64,000 nt of DNA from Pseudoxanthomonas sp. SE1 (GCF_029542205.1 NZ_CP113783.1:2719001-2783000); one strand, 5' to 3'; shown: positions 19,298 through 27,661, counted from the first letter of the stretch. Translations and numbers: made by a program. Notes: generated by a model not told the origin, from the letters alone.

Positions 19298-20110
19298 TCA
19301 GTAGGAGTGGGCGTCGTCGGGGAACGCCCCGCTGCGCACTGCGTCGGCATAGGCACGGACCGCGCCCGCCACCGAGCCGCCTTCGACGAGGAAATCCTTG
19401 ACGAACTTCGGACGCCGGTGGCCCGTGTCCAGGCCGAGGAAATCGTGCAGCACCAGCACCTGCCCGTCGCAGCCGGGGCCCGCGCCGATGCCGATGGTGG
19501 GAATGGCGATATCCGCCGTGATCGCAGTCGCCAGCGACGACGGCACGCATTCGAGCACCAGCATCTGCGCCCCTGCCTCCGCCACCGCGCGCGCATCGTC
19601 GCGCAACTGCGCGGCCGCCGCGTCACCGCGACCCTGCACGCGATAACCACCGAACTTCAGCACCGACTGCGGCGTGAGCCCCAGGTGCGCGCAGACCGGA
19701 ATGTCGCGCTCGACCAGGAAACGGATGACGTCGAGCTTGTGCCCCGCGCCTTCCAGCTTGACCATCTCGGCACCCGCCTGCAGCAATGCGGTCGCCGCGT
19801 CGAGCGCGCGCTCGGGGGTGGCATCGGACTGGAACGGCAGGTCCGACACCAGCAGCGCGCGGGTCAATCCACGCGCCACCACGCGGGTGTGGTAGACGAT
19901 GTCGTCCACCGTCACCGGGAGCGTGGAGTCATGACCCTGCACCACCATGCCCAGTGAATCGCCGATCAACACCAGGTCCACGCCATTGGCATCCATGACC
20001 CGGGCGAAGCTGTTGTCGTAGGCGGTCAGCATCACCAGCTTGCGGCCCTCGCGCTTGGCGTCGGCGAGGGCGGGAACGGTCCAGGGCTTGTTGTCTGCGT
20101 GCGTGCTCAT
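19298..20110 (-). CDS. panB: 3-methyl-2-oxobutanoate hydroxymethyltransferase
   Basis: A 270-residue TIM-barrel enzyme that makes ketopantoate from ketoisovalerate and methylene-tetrahydrofolate. Metal-binding and substrate motifs are clear: [16 protein letters not shown] (about residues 46-61), AHLGLTPQS near 140 and [15 protein letters not shown] near 205. It follows folK by 17 nt, an operon linking folate and pantothenate synthesis, as in many proteobacteria. GATAAT lies 8 nt before the start codon, so an internal near-leaderless transcript is possible. Confidence 0.97.
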   Translation of the reverse strand: MSTHADNKPWTVPALADAKREGRKLVMLTAYDNSFARVMDANGVDLVLIGDSLGMVVQGHDSTLPVTVDDIVYHTRVVARGLTRALLVSDLPFQSDATPERALDAATALLQAGAEMVKLEGAGHKLDVIRFLVERDIPVCAHLGLTPQSVLKFGGYRVQGRGDAAAAQLRDDARAVAEAGAQMLVLECVPSSLATAITADIAIPTIGIGAGPGCDGQVLVLHDFLGLDTGHRRPKFVKDFLVEGGSVAGAVRAYADAVRSGAFPDDAHSY

Positions 20111-20118
20111 AGCCCCGC

Positions 20119-20124
20119 ATTATC
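20119..20124 (-). promoter_or_regulatory. Possible -10 hexamer of an internal panB promoter
   Basis: On the minus strand GATAAT with an 8-nt spacer to the panB ATG at 20110. No convincing -35 was found, and it lies just after the folK stop codon. Confidence 0.25.
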
Positions 20125-20127
20125 CAC

Positions 20128-20619
20128 TCATAAGGGATGGATGTTGGACATTTCCAGCACGGACACAGCGTCCCGCGCGTCGCCGTAACCCGGGATACGG
20201 GCATCCGGCATGACCTCCAGCAACGGGACCAGCGCGAACGCGCGCTCGTGCAGATGCGGGTGCGGCACGCGCAGGCCGGGCTCGTCGATCATCGCATCAC
20301 CGTAGAGCAGCAGGTCCAGGTCCAGCGTACGCGGGCCCCAGCGCTCGCCATCGATCCGATGACGACCGAAACCGGCTTCCATCGCCAGCAGAAGATCGAG
20401 CAGCGCGCGCGGCGACAGGCTCGTCTCCAGCAACACGGCCGCGTTGATGAAGTCGGGCTGGTCTTCCCTGCCCCACGCGGGCGTGCGGTAACAGCGCGAC
20501 ATCCGCCGCACCGTGACCTCTTTGCATTGCCCGAGCGCGATCACCGCCCGCCGTAGCGTGCCTTCGGCATCGCCGAGATTGGCTCCCAGGCCGATGCAGG
20601 CCTGGACGCTCGTCTTCAT
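20128..20619 (-). CDS. folK: 2-amino-4-hydroxy-6-hydroxymethyldihydropteridine diphosphokinase
   Basis: A 163-residue HPPK enzyme of the folate pathway. It begins with GLGANLGDAEGTLRRA, has the RCYRTPAWGREDQPDFINAA-type loop, and the signature GPRTLDLDLLLYGD (about residues 88-101) with the two metal-binding Asp residues, followed by PHPHLHERAFALVPL. Its ATG overlaps the pcnB stop codon by 4 nt (ATGA), implying translational coupling. Confidence 0.97.
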   Translation of the reverse strand: MKTSVQACIGLGANLGDAEGTLRRAVIALGQCKEVTVRRMSRCYRTPAWGREDQPDFINAAVLLETSLSPRALLDLLLAMEAGFGRHRIDGERWGPRTLDLDLLLYGDAMIDEPGLRVPHPHLHERAFALVPLLEVMPDARIPGYGDARDAVSVLEMSNIHPL

Positions 20620-22040
20620 TCGGGCGACGAGGCCGTGCTGCGGGAACGGCGGCGACGGCGACGCCTGGATGCCGGCCCCCCCTCTTCGCCCAAGGCCTCC
20701 TCCGGCACCGCGACGCCGAGGGCCGCCGCGAGTTCTTCGCCGGACTGCGTCTGTGCATCACGCCAGAACGCGACGTCCTCTGCATGTTCCGGCGATGCCG
20801 CGAGCCTCAACGCCAGGAAGTCGAACGCCGCGCGGAAACGCGGATGCGACAGCAGTCGCGTGACGCGCTTGCGCTGCCGGTTGCCGAAGCGGGTCTGCAG
20901 CAACCAGATTTCCTGCATGGGCAACGAGAAACGGCGAGGCAGCGCCACGGTCTTCAACTGGTGCAGCGTGACGCGGTCGGCGGCGCGGCGCTGGGCTTCT
21001 TCGGCATGCACGCCCTGGGCCTGCAGCCCCATCAGGGCACGGCAGTACGCCGGCCAGAGCAGCAACGCGAACAGGAAGGCCGGCGATACGGGTTCGTCGT
21101 TGGCGACGCGCTGGTCGGTTCCCGCCAGCCCCGCCATCACCATCCGGCGCAACGCGCCGCTGCGGTTGGACGCCAGCGCTGCGGCGGTCTCGGGGAAGAG
21201 CACCTTCAGCAAACCGAAGCGCTCGAGCCCCTCGAAACTGGCGACCGCATGGCCGGACAGGAACAGCTTCAGGATTTCCTCGAACAGGCGGGCGGGCGCG
21301 GCTTCCGAAAGCAGGGGCGCCAGGCGGCCGATCGGTTCGGCGGTGGCCGCGTCGATCTCGAAATCGAGCTTCGCCGCCAGCCTGACCGCGCGCAGCATGC
21401 GCACCGGGTCTTCCTGGTAGCGGAGTTCCGGCTCGCCGATCAGTTTCAGGCGACGCGCCATCACGTCCTCGAAACCACCCACGTAGTCGCGCACGGAGAA
21501 GTCGTCGATGGCGTAGTACAACGCGTTGGCGGTGAAGTCGCGGCGCACCGCATCGTCTTCCACGGTGCCGTACACGTTGTCGCGGACGAGGCGGCCGTTG
21601 TCCATCTCGCGGTCGCCGCTGCCGTCGTCGACGTTGGCGCGGAACGTGGCGACCTCGATGATCTCGCGACCGAACACCACATGCGCCAGGCGGAAGCGGC
21701 GCCCGATCAGGCGGCAATTGCGGAACTGCTGGCGTACCTGTTCCGGCGTGGCGTCGGTGGCCACGTCGAAATCCTTGGGGTGCCCTCCCACCAGCAGGTC
21801 ACGCACCGCGCCACCGACCAGATAGGCCTGGAAACCGGCATCCCGCAGCCGGTAGAGCACGCGCAGCGCGTTCGGGCTGATGTCCTTGCGCGAGATGGTG
21901 TGCTGGTCGCGGGGAATAGTTCGCAGAGCGGTGAGCGGCGTGATAGTGGCGGTTCCATGCTGGTGGGTCGCGCGGTAGCCAGGATGATTGCCCTGGACCG
22001 GGTCGCCGCCTATACTAATCCGCTGAGCCGGTTTCACCAA
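20616..22040 (-). CDS. pcnB: Poly(A) polymerase I
   Basis: An up to 474-residue class II nucleotidyltransferase that adds 3' poly(A) tails to RNA. The head domain has LVGGAVRDLLVGGHPKDFDVA (positions near 76) with the catalytic DxD, then the RRDFTANALYY motif and the YQEDPVRMLRAVRLAAKL motif. A basic, Arg-rich C terminus is typical of PcnB rather than CCA-adding enzyme. The given ATG at 22040 is the only ATG before the conserved TIPRDQHTISRKDIS segment, but it sits 5 nt from the tRNA-Glu gene on the other strand and upstream of that tRNA's promoter. The true start may therefore be a non-AUG codon further in, for example ATC at 21944, as E. coli pcnB is known to use AUU. Confidence 0.92.
   Translation of the reverse strand: MVKPAQRISIGGDPVQGNHPGYRATHQHGTATITPLTALRTIPRDQHTISRKDISPNALRVLYRLRDAGFQAYLVGGAVRDLLVGGHPKDFDVATDATPEQVRQQFRNCRLIGRRFRLAHVVFGREIIEVATFRANVDDGSGDREMDNGRLVRDNVYGTVEDDAVRRDFTANALYYAIDDFSVRDYVGGFEDVMARRLKLIGEPELRYQEDPVRMLRAVRLAAKLDFEIDAATAEPIGRLAPLLSEAAPARLFEEILKLFLSGHAVASFEGLERFGLLKVLFPETAAALASNRSGALRRMVMAGLAGTDQRVANDEPVSPAFLFALLLWPAYCRALMGLQAQGVHAEEAQRRAADRVTLHQLKTVALPRRFSLPMQEIWLLQTRFGNRQRKRVTRLLSHPRFRAAFDFLALRLAASPEHAEDVAFWRDAQTQSGEELAAALGVAVPEEALGEEGGPASRRRRRRRSRSTASSPE
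21988..22016 (+). promoter_or_regulatory. Promoter of the tRNA-Glu gene
   Basis: TTGCCC (21988-21993), a 17-nt spacer, TATACT (22011-22016). The predicted start near 22023 leaves a 5' leader of about 20 nt before the tRNA at 22045. It overlaps the beginning of the annotated pcnB frame on the other strand. Confidence 0.6.
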
Positions 22041-22044
22041 AAAC

Positions 22045-22119
22045 GCTCCCTTCGTCTAGAGGTTAGGACGTGGCCCTCTCAAGGCTAAAACAGGGGTTCG
22101 AGTCCCCTAGGGAGCGCCA
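22045..22119 (+). tRNA. tRNA-Glu (anticodon CTC)
   Basis: A 75-nt cloverleaf with encoded CCA. The acceptor arm GCTCCCT pairs with AGGGAGC, the D arm is GTCT/GGAC, the anticodon stem TGGCC/GGCTA (one G-T pair) closes the loop CTCTCAA giving anticodon CTC, and the T arm is GGGG-TTCGAGT-CCCC. The sequence closely follows bacterial tRNA-Glu. CTC reads GAG, which is the favoured Glu codon in such a GC-rich genome; a TTC-anticodon copy must exist elsewhere. Confidence 0.95.
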
Positions 22120-22169
22120 TCCGGCACAGGGCCACGGGTTGAGAACCATGGCCGGTGAATCGACTCAAG

Positions 22170-22192
22170 ACCCCGCTCCGGCGGGGTTTTGT
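22170..22192 (+). terminator. Rho-independent terminator of tRNA-Glu
   Basis: A 7-bp stem (ACCCCGC / GCGGGGT) with TCCG loop followed by TTTTGTGTTT, 50 nt after the tRNA. Confidence 0.8.
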
Positions 22193-22218
22193 GTTTCAGC
22201 TGGCGGTGCCACGGGCCT

Positions 22219-22251
22219 ATTAAAGACTGTTTAATCGCTTCGACCTAGCAT
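22219..22251 (+). promoter_or_regulatory. Operator and -10 element of the two-component system
   Basis: ATTAAA-GACTG-TTTAAT (22219-22235), a perfect inverted repeat with TTAA cores 11 bp apart, then exactly 10 nt, then TAGCAT (22246-22251) as -10 element. No -35 consensus exists, so activation by a dimeric regulator bound in its place is likely. The same layout occurs upstream of mipA (26919-26950), and it resembles the half-site arrangement of PmrA/QseB-type regulators. Confidence 0.6.
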
Positions 22252-22280
22252 GGAGCCCCCGCCATCCCCAAGGGTCGCCC

Positions 22281-22946
22281 GTGTCGCGCCTGCTCCTGGT
22301 TGAAGACGATCGCATGCTCGGCGACGCACTGGCCGCCGCATTGGCACAGGATGGCTGGTCCATCGATCGTGCCGAAGATGCGCCTGCGGCTCGGCTCGCG
22401 CTGGTCGAGCACGGCTACACGGCGGTCCTGCTGGACCTTGGCCTGCCTCGCGGGTCCGGGCTGGATGTGCTGGCTGCGTTGCGCCAGCGCTACGACACCA
22501 CTCCGGTCCTCATCATCACGGCCCGCGACCAGTTGAGCGATCGTGTCCGCGGCCTGGACGCCGGTGCCGACGACTACATCGTCAAACCCTTCGAAACCGG
22601 CGAACTCGGCGCACGCCTGCGTGCCGTAGTGCGGCGGACACAAGGGCGCGTCGCACCGGTGCTGCGCCACGGCGACATCGTGCTGGACCCGGCGGATCGC
22701 TCGGTCCGCCAGAACGACCGCCCCATCAAGCTCGGCGTGCACGAATACCGCACCCTGCTGGCGCTGATGGAACGTCCCGGCCGCGTGATCGCGCGAGAAA
22801 CGCTGGAGTCGCTGGTCTATGGCGGCGACGGGGCGATCGAGAGCAACACCATCGCGGTCTACATCCACCAGTTGCGCAAGAAGCTCGGCGACGGCGTCAT
22901 CGCCACCGTGCACGGTTTCGGCTACCGGCTGGGAGAAGGCGAATGA
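22281..22946 (+). CDS. OmpR/QseB-type response regulator
   Basis: A 221-residue DNA-binding response regulator with a GTG start. The receiver domain (1-115) has acidic residues in VEDD (7-10), the phospho-acceptor Asp52 in LLDLGLP, the Thr in IITARD and Lys in YIVKPFE. The C-terminal winged-helix domain (about 125-220) ends with the typical AVYIHQLRKKLG and VHGFGYRLG motifs. Its 3' end overlaps the histidine-kinase gene by 4 nt (ATGA). The closest named groups are QseB, PmrA and TctD. The promoter carries an inverted TTAA repeat that probably makes it autoregulated, and the same box precedes mipA. Confidence 0.93.
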   Translation: MSRLLLVEDDRMLGDALAAALAQDGWSIDRAEDAPAARLALVEHGYTAVLLDLGLPRGSGLDVLAALRQRYDTTPVLIITARDQLSDRVRGLDAGADDYIVKPFETGELGARLRAVVRRTQGRVAPVLRHGDIVLDPADRSVRQNDRPIKLGVHEYRTLLALMERPGRVIARETLESLVYGGDGAIESNTIAVYIHQLRKKLGDGVIATVHGFGYRLGEGE

Positions 22947-24319
22947 GCCACCATTCGCTGAAGGCCAAACTGTTGCTGGCCGTGATGACGCCCCTGGCAG
23001 TGGGGTGGGCGTGCTGGCTGGGAGGACAGCACTTCCAGATGACGCGGCAGCAGAAGGGGCACGAAGACCATTTCCTGCAGGAGGTCGGCGAGCAGATCCT
23101 GCTGTCGATGCCGGCCAACCTCGATGCACTGAGCGAAGGGCCCCGACTCCAGTTGCCCACGCGTGCCCGCTCCACCTACAGGAAATTCGAAACCCTGCGT
23201 TACCAGGTGTGGATCCTCGGCCGTCAACATCCTGTCGTGCTGTCGGCCGGCGCACCGACCGAGCCGCTGCGTCCCGATTTCGAACCCGGCTTCGTGATCA
23301 GCCAGGTGGGCGGCGAACCATGGCGCGTCTATGCCGTCTCCGATGCCAGCGGCCGCATCCAGGTGCAGGCCGGCATGGCGCAGTCCGCCATGCGCGCGGA
23401 ACTGGCCCACTGGGTGAAGATCAGTCTTTGGAGCGGAATCGGCATCCTGCTCATATTGGCCATGACGGTAGGCCTGGCGATCCACTGGAGCCTGAGGCCG
23501 ATGAACCGCCTGCGCCGGGACATGGCGCAACGCGATGCGCACGATCTCGCCCCGCTGCCATCTGCGGGCATGCCGCGCGAGATCCGGCCGCTGGTGGATT
23601 CGTTCAACCTCCTGCTCGAACGCCTGTCCCACGCCATGCGGGGCGAGAGACAGTTCCTTGCAGACGCTGCGCACGAACTTCGTACGCCACTCGCGGCGCT
23701 GCTCACGCAGACCCAGGTCGCGCTGCGCGCCGGTACCCAGGCCGACGCGCATGCGGCGCTGGAGCAGTTGGCGCAGGGCATCCAGCGCACCTCGCGGCTT
23801 GCGCAGCAGTTGCTCGACTCTGCACGCGTGGATGCGTCGCCCCTGCGCGAAGACCGTCCCATCGTCGCACTGCCCGATGTGGTGACGATGGTGGCGCGCG
23901 AGTTCGAATCGATGGCGTCGCGGCGCCAGCAGACCCTCGCGATCCACGCCGAGCCGGCCAGCGTCCAGGGCGACCTGGACGATCTCGGCATCCTCGCCCG
24001 CAACCTGCTGGACAACGCGGTGCGCTACAGCGGCGAAGGTACCCGCATCGAAATCGCTTGCGGCACGGACCCCGATGGCACGAGCGCCTGGCTGACGGTT
24101 CGCGACAACGGTCCCGGCGTCCACCCGGACGAGCGCGAACGCATCTTCGAGCGCTTCTTCCGTGGCAGCCAGGGCAATGGCGAACGTGGCAGCGGCATCG
24201 GCCTTTCGCTGGTCCAGCGCATTGCGCGCGCGCACGAGGCGACGATCACGGTCGGTGACGGCATCTCCGGCCGGGGCTTCGGCTGCAGGGTCGGATTCAG
24301 TGCGGCCCAGGACGCCTGA
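22943..24319 (+). CDS. Sensor histidine kinase of the QseC/PmrB type
   Basis: A 458-residue inner-membrane kinase. TM1 is about residues 8-26 and TM2 about 157-181, enclosing a periplasmic sensor of roughly 125 residues. A HAMP-like segment (LRPMNRLRRDMAQRD) follows, then the phospho-acceptor His244 in DAAHELRTPLAAL. The ATPase domain has the N box NLLDNAVRYS, the G1 box DNGPGV, the F region ERFFRG and the G2 box GSGIGLSLV. The cognate regulator lies upstream with overlapping codons. The gene ends 15 nt from the end of the convergent metallohydrolase gene, without an obvious terminator. Confidence 0.93.
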   Translation: MSHHSLKAKLLLAVMTPLAVGWACWLGGQHFQMTRQQKGHEDHFLQEVGEQILLSMPANLDALSEGPRLQLPTRARSTYRKFETLRYQVWILGRQHPVVLSAGAPTEPLRPDFEPGFVISQVGGEPWRVYAVSDASGRIQVQAGMAQSAMRAELAHWVKISLWSGIGILLILAMTVGLAIHWSLRPMNRLRRDMAQRDAHDLAPLPSAGMPREIRPLVDSFNLLLERLSHAMRGERQFLADAAHELRTPLAALLTQTQVALRAGTQADAHAALEQLAQGIQRTSRLAQQLLDSARVDASPLREDRPIVALPDVVTMVAREFESMASRRQQTLAIHAEPASVQGDLDDLGILARNLLDNAVRYSGEGTRIEIACGTDPDGTSAWLTVRDNGPGVHPDERERIFERFFRGSQGNGERGSGIGLSLVQRIARAHEATITVGDGISGRGFGCRVGFSAAQDA

Positions 24320-24334
24320 GCCGCGCAACACCCC

Positions 24335-25465
24335 TCACTCGCTGCGCCACCATGGATGCGTGCCTTCCGGTTGCCTGACCACCAATGGCTGGCCGATCAC
24401 GGGCGTGGTGATGTCCACGCCCGCTTGCCGCGAAAGGACGTACAGCGTTTCCATCGGCTCGCTCCATCCATGGAAAGCCAGGTCGAAGGTGCTGTTGTGG
24501 ATCGGCAGCAACCACTTGCCGCCGAGGTCGAGGTGCGCCTGCAGGGTCTGCTCGGGCAGCATGTGGACGTCCTGCCAACGGCGGTCGTAGGCACCGCATT
24601 CCAGCAAGGTGATGTCGAAAGGCCCCATGCGCTCGCCAATCGTGCGGAAGCCGTCGAAGTAGCCCGTGTCCCCGCTGAAGAAGATCCGCAGATCGTCCGA
24701 CTGGATCACCCATGACGCCCACAGCGTGGCATTGCGATCGAACGGCGTGCGGCCGGAAAAGTGTTGCGACGGCGTCGCGGTGAAACGCACGCCATGCAGC
24801 GCTGCGTCGCCCCACCAGTCCAGCTGCCGCACCTTGTCGCGCGGCACGCCCCAGCGGACCAGGCGATCACCCACGCCAAGCGGGGTGAGGAACACGTCCG
24901 TCTTCGCTGCCAGCGCGCGCACCGCGTCCCGGTCGAGATGATCGTAATGATCGTGCGAGAGCACCACGGCGGAAAGATGCGGCAGTTGCTCGATGGTCAA
25001 GGGTGGCGAATGGAAACGCTTCGGTCCGGCCCACTGGACCGGTGACGCACGTTCGGAGAACACCGGATCGGTCAGCCAGAACCGTCCGTCCAGCTTCATC
25101 AGCACCGTGGAATGCCCCAGCCGGTACAGCGTGCCGTCTGCGGCGTGGTCCAACTGCGCGGTCGTTACTGCCTGCACGGGGATCGTGCCGGCGGGCACCG
25201 TGCCCGCCGGTTTGCCGCCGATGAGGAAATCCCACCAGAGCTTGCCGGTCTGGCGCCAGCCCAGCGGGCGTGGCTTGCGCGTGTTCTGGAATCCATCCTC
25301 GCCGAACTGGGGCGATTGCGGATACGACACCGTGCTGCAGCCGGACAGGCCGGCATACCCGAAGGCGGTGGCGGAAACGCAGGCGGCCGCGACCAGGCGC
25401 CGCAAGTGCCAGCGCCCTTTGCGGGGCTCAAGGCGCTGCAGATGTCTTCCGGGTACGTCAGTCAT
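24335..25465 (-). CDS. Metallo-beta-lactamase fold hydrolase of the NAPE-PLD/UlaG type, probable lipoprotein
   Basis: A 376-residue protein. The metal motif HDHYDHLD lies near residue 173, with further ligands in TATPSQHFSGR, FFSGDTGYFDGF and PIHNSTFDLAFH near 330, the pattern of N-acyl-phosphatidylethanolamine phospholipase D-like hydrolases. The N terminus holds a basic stretch, a hydrophobic segment and a possible lipobox LSGC (near residue 43), which suggests anchoring to a membrane. An internal start closer to the hydrophobic segment is possible. It overlaps the upstream acetyltransferase gene by 8 nt. The family acts on phospholipids or lactones; the substrate here is unknown. Confidence 0.88.
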   Translation of the reverse strand: MTDVPGRHLQRLEPRKGRWHLRRLVAAACVSATAFGYAGLSGCSTVSYPQSPQFGEDGFQNTRKPRPLGWRQTGKLWWDFLIGGKPAGTVPAGTIPVQAVTTAQLDHAADGTLYRLGHSTVLMKLDGRFWLTDPVFSERASPVQWAGPKRFHSPPLTIEQLPHLSAVVLSHDHYDHLDRDAVRALAAKTDVFLTPLGVGDRLVRWGVPRDKVRQLDWWGDAALHGVRFTATPSQHFSGRTPFDRNATLWASWVIQSDDLRIFFSGDTGYFDGFRTIGERMGPFDITLLECGAYDRRWQDVHMLPEQTLQAHLDLGGKWLLPIHNSTFDLAFHGWSEPMETLYVLSRQAGVDITTPVIGQPLVVRQPEGTHPWWRSE

Positions 25466-26036
25466 GCGGCAGGTCCTGCAAGGTGGGGAAAACGTACTGG
25501 ACCATCGCCGCCGCGCCGGCGTGTCCGGGCAGCGCGATCTCCCCGCTGCCCTGCGCCAGCGGAACCTGCCAGCGCAGATCCACGCAGCCGAGCGTTTCGG
25601 CCATGCGACGGGCCTCGGCGAGCAGGGCGACCGCGACCCCGGACGGTCGCTCGTTCGCTGGAACGAACAGCGATTCCAGGTTGAAGTAATACGCGCGCTC
25701 GATCATCGAGAAGCCCACCGTGGCGAATGCATGGCCGATGGGTTCACCGCCCCGCTCCGCCATCCAGGCCCATGCGCGCAGGGGCGGTTCGAACAAGGCC
25801 TCCATGAGTTCGAGCACGCCGCCGACGCGCCTGCCGGGCGCATGCGGCAGTTCGGCCATCTGGCGATCGCACAGCCGCATCAGCGCCGCAGCCTGGGGGC
25901 GCGAGACACGCCGTATCACGATGTCCCGATCCACGGGCACATGCATCCCACCCAGTTCATCCGGTGAAGGCAGGTGTGCCGTGGAGGTCGGACCAGGCAG
26001 CGGTTCCGTCCCGGCATGAGGGGGTCTGGAGAGCAT
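25458..26036 (-). CDS. GNAT-like acetyltransferase
   Basis: A 192-residue protein of which about residues 38-170 look like a GNAT domain: a starting IVIRRVSRPQAAALMRLCDRQ segment, a central beta-strand pair around AWMAERGGEPIGHAFATV, the LESLFVPANERPSGVAVALL motif for acetyl-CoA pyrophosphate binding, and an ending strand VDLRWQVP. The first 30 residues are low-complexity, so Met31 could be the true start. It lies between mipA (35 nt gap) and the metallohydrolase (8-nt overlap), giving a probable three-gene operon under the mipA promoter. The substrate is unknown. Confidence 0.75.
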   Translation of the reverse strand: MLSRPPHAGTEPLPGPTSTAHLPSPDELGGMHVPVDRDIVIRRVSRPQAAALMRLCDRQMAELPHAPGRRVGGVLELMEALFEPPLRAWAWMAERGGEPIGHAFATVGFSMIERAYYFNLESLFVPANERPSGVAVALLAEARRMAETLGCVDLRWQVPLAQGSGEIALPGHAGAAAMVQYVFPTLQDLPHD

Positions 26037-26071
26037 CGGGTCACTCCGGTGATGGAAAGCAGGGCCGCGCG

Positions 26072-26878
26072 TCAGAATCCGCGCGATATGCCAATGAACA
26101 GGGACGTGCTGCGGTCCTTGCCCGCCTCGACCAGCGGACTGTCCTGCAGCGCGTCGGGCAACGCGCGGTACTCCAGGTTGCCCAGCAACGCCCAGCGCTT
26201 GGCGAAGGGATGGATCAGGGTGAGGCTGGCACGCGGCACCGTCGCGGCACCCGGACGGTAGGCGATCACGCCGCGTGCGATCTCTTCGTCCAGCGTGCCG
26301 TAGTAGTAGTCGGCCATGTCCGCCGACAGGCGCATCGCGCCGATGGAAGGCACCAGGGTCGTGCGCCCCAGCGTGAGCGGATAGCTGTAGTCCAATGCGA
26401 TGGAATAGCCATCGCTGGTGCCGGTGACATCGACGCGTGCATCCAGGTCGAGTTTGCCGGCGGCGCCCTTCCAGCTCGCACCCGCGCCGACGTCGACGCT
26501 GTCGTCGCGATCTTCCAGCAGATTCCGGTCCACGCCACGCTGCGCCAGTTCGGCCCTGCCGAAGTCATCGGCATCGATACCGTCCAGGCGACCTGCGACG
26601 AAGGCACGCACCTCGAAGCGATCGTCGTTGTAGGCGCGATAGCCGAACGCGGCGCCACGCAGGTAGAAGCGGTCGCCATCGTAGGCGATGTTGGGCAGCA
26701 GGCGCGTGCGGGTGCCTTCGCCGGCGTACTCGCTGTCGCGGTGGACGACCGCCAGACCGGCGCTCCAGCGCGACGGCAACTGGTCGTGCGCCTGCTTGTC
26801 CGTGCGTTCGACCACCTGTGCGGCAGCGGAGAGTGGCAACAGCAACAACAACGGCGTACAGGCACGCAATGCACTCAT
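26072..26878 (-). CDS. MipA/OmpV family outer-membrane protein
   Basis: A 268-residue beta-barrel. The start at 26878 gives a signal peptide (cleavage after SAAA-Q) and has GAGGT at the right distance; the longer frame to 26920 would begin upstream of the predicted transcript. Barrel features include alternating strands, RLLPNIAYDGDRFYLRGAAFG near residue 60, the family motif SADMADYYYGTLDEE near 185 and a C-terminal aromatic residue (SRGF). MipA proteins scaffold murein hydrolases in E. coli, and OmpV-like proteins are induced by osmotic or antimicrobial stress. The promoter (26919-26950) matches that of the nearby two-component system. Confidence 0.9.
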   Translation of the reverse strand: MSALRACTPLLLLLPLSAAAQVVERTDKQAHDQLPSRWSAGLAVVHRDSEYAGEGTRTRLLPNIAYDGDRFYLRGAAFGYRAYNDDRFEVRAFVAGRLDGIDADDFGRAELAQRGVDRNLLEDRDDSVDVGAGASWKGAAGKLDLDARVDVTGTSDGYSIALDYSYPLTLGRTTLVPSIGAMRLSADMADYYYGTLDEEIARGVIAYRPGAATVPRASLTLIHPFAKRWALLGNLEYRALPDALQDSPLVEAGKDRSTSLFIGISRGF

Positions 26879-26918
26879 GGAGACCTCGCAGGCGGGGGAC
26901 CGGACATCCGGCCCACCC

Positions 26919-26950
26919 ATGCTCCCGTACGCTCTTTAAGAACTCCTTAA
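26919..26950 (-). promoter_or_regulatory. mipA promoter with the same operator as the two-component system
   Basis: On the minus strand TTTAAG-GAGTT-CTTAAA (26951-26935), TTAA cores 11 bp apart, exactly 10 nt, then GAGCAT (26924-26919). The response-regulator gene has ATTAAA-N5-TTTAAT-N10-TAGCAT. Both the spacing and the AGCATGG element are the same. Confidence 0.6.
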
Positions 26951-26955
26951 ATCCT

Positions 26956-27573
26956 TCACAGATGGAAGATCCCGCGACGGACCGCGATCGTGACCGCATG
27001 CGTACGGTCGTTGGCACCCAGCTTGGCGAGGATGTTCTTCATGTGCGCCTTCACCGTTTCCTCCGCGATGCCGAGGTGGTGGGCGATCCGCTTGTTGCCG
27101 TTACCATCCGCGACCTGCCGGAGCACCTCGATCTCGCGCAGGGTCAGCGCATCATCGGACGCATGTTCGGCGATGCCGGTGGCGATCTCCGGCGGGATGC
27201 GCCGACGCCCCGCATGCACGCTGCGGATCGTGTCCACCAGTTCCCGGCGCAACATGCTCTTCAGCAGGTACCCCGATGCTCCTGCCTTGAATGCGCGCAG
27301 TGCCTGCGCGTCGCCCTGGTACGTGGTCAACACCACGATGCGCGCCTCCGGGAATTCGCGATGGATCGCGCCGATCGCGTCCACGCCGTCCATTTCCGGC
27401 ATCTGCAGATCCATCAACGTCACGTCCGGGCGACAGTCGCGGAAGACCTGCAGGGCTTCGAGCCCGTTGGCGGCCTCCCCCACCAGTTGCATGTCGGACT
27501 GCCCTTCGATCACCGCCGCGATGCCTTCGCGCAGCAAGGGGTGATCGTCGACGGTGAGGATGCGGATGGGCAT
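26956..27573 (-). CDS. Orphan NarL/LuxR-type response regulator
   Basis: A 205-residue regulator. The start at 27573 (MPIRILTVDDHPLLRE) is the family N terminus; the longer in-frame extension is not conserved-looking. The receiver has the acidic pair in VDDH (8-11 region), phospho-acceptor Asp in VTLMDLQMP near 54, Thr in VVLTTYQ and Lys in YLLKS. The LuxR-type HTH (about 145-200) reads LTLREIEVLRQVADG...KRIAHHLGIAEETVKAHMKNIL. No kinase gene is adjacent. It is divergent from an AraC-type regulator; a GC-rich palindrome lies between them. Confidence 0.92.
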   Translation of the reverse strand: MPIRILTVDDHPLLREGIAAVIEGQSDMQLVGEAANGLEALQVFRDCRPDVTLMDLQMPEMDGVDAIGAIHREFPEARIVVLTTYQGDAQALRAFKAGASGYLLKSMLRRELVDTIRSVHAGRRRIPPEIATGIAEHASDDALTLREIEVLRQVADGNGNKRIAHHLGIAEETVKAHMKNILAKLGANDRTHAVTIAVRRGIFHL

Positions 27574-27661
27574 TCGGATATCGGCCTGGGCGGGTGCGAC
27601 GTGAGGGGCGACGCAGCATGTCCGGGCACGATACGGGCGCGGACTCGGGACAGGCAACCCG

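Noticed and set aside
24319..24335. A terminator between the convergent histidine kinase and metallohydrolase genes
   Set aside because: Only 15 nt separate the stop codons and no stem-loop with a T run was found.
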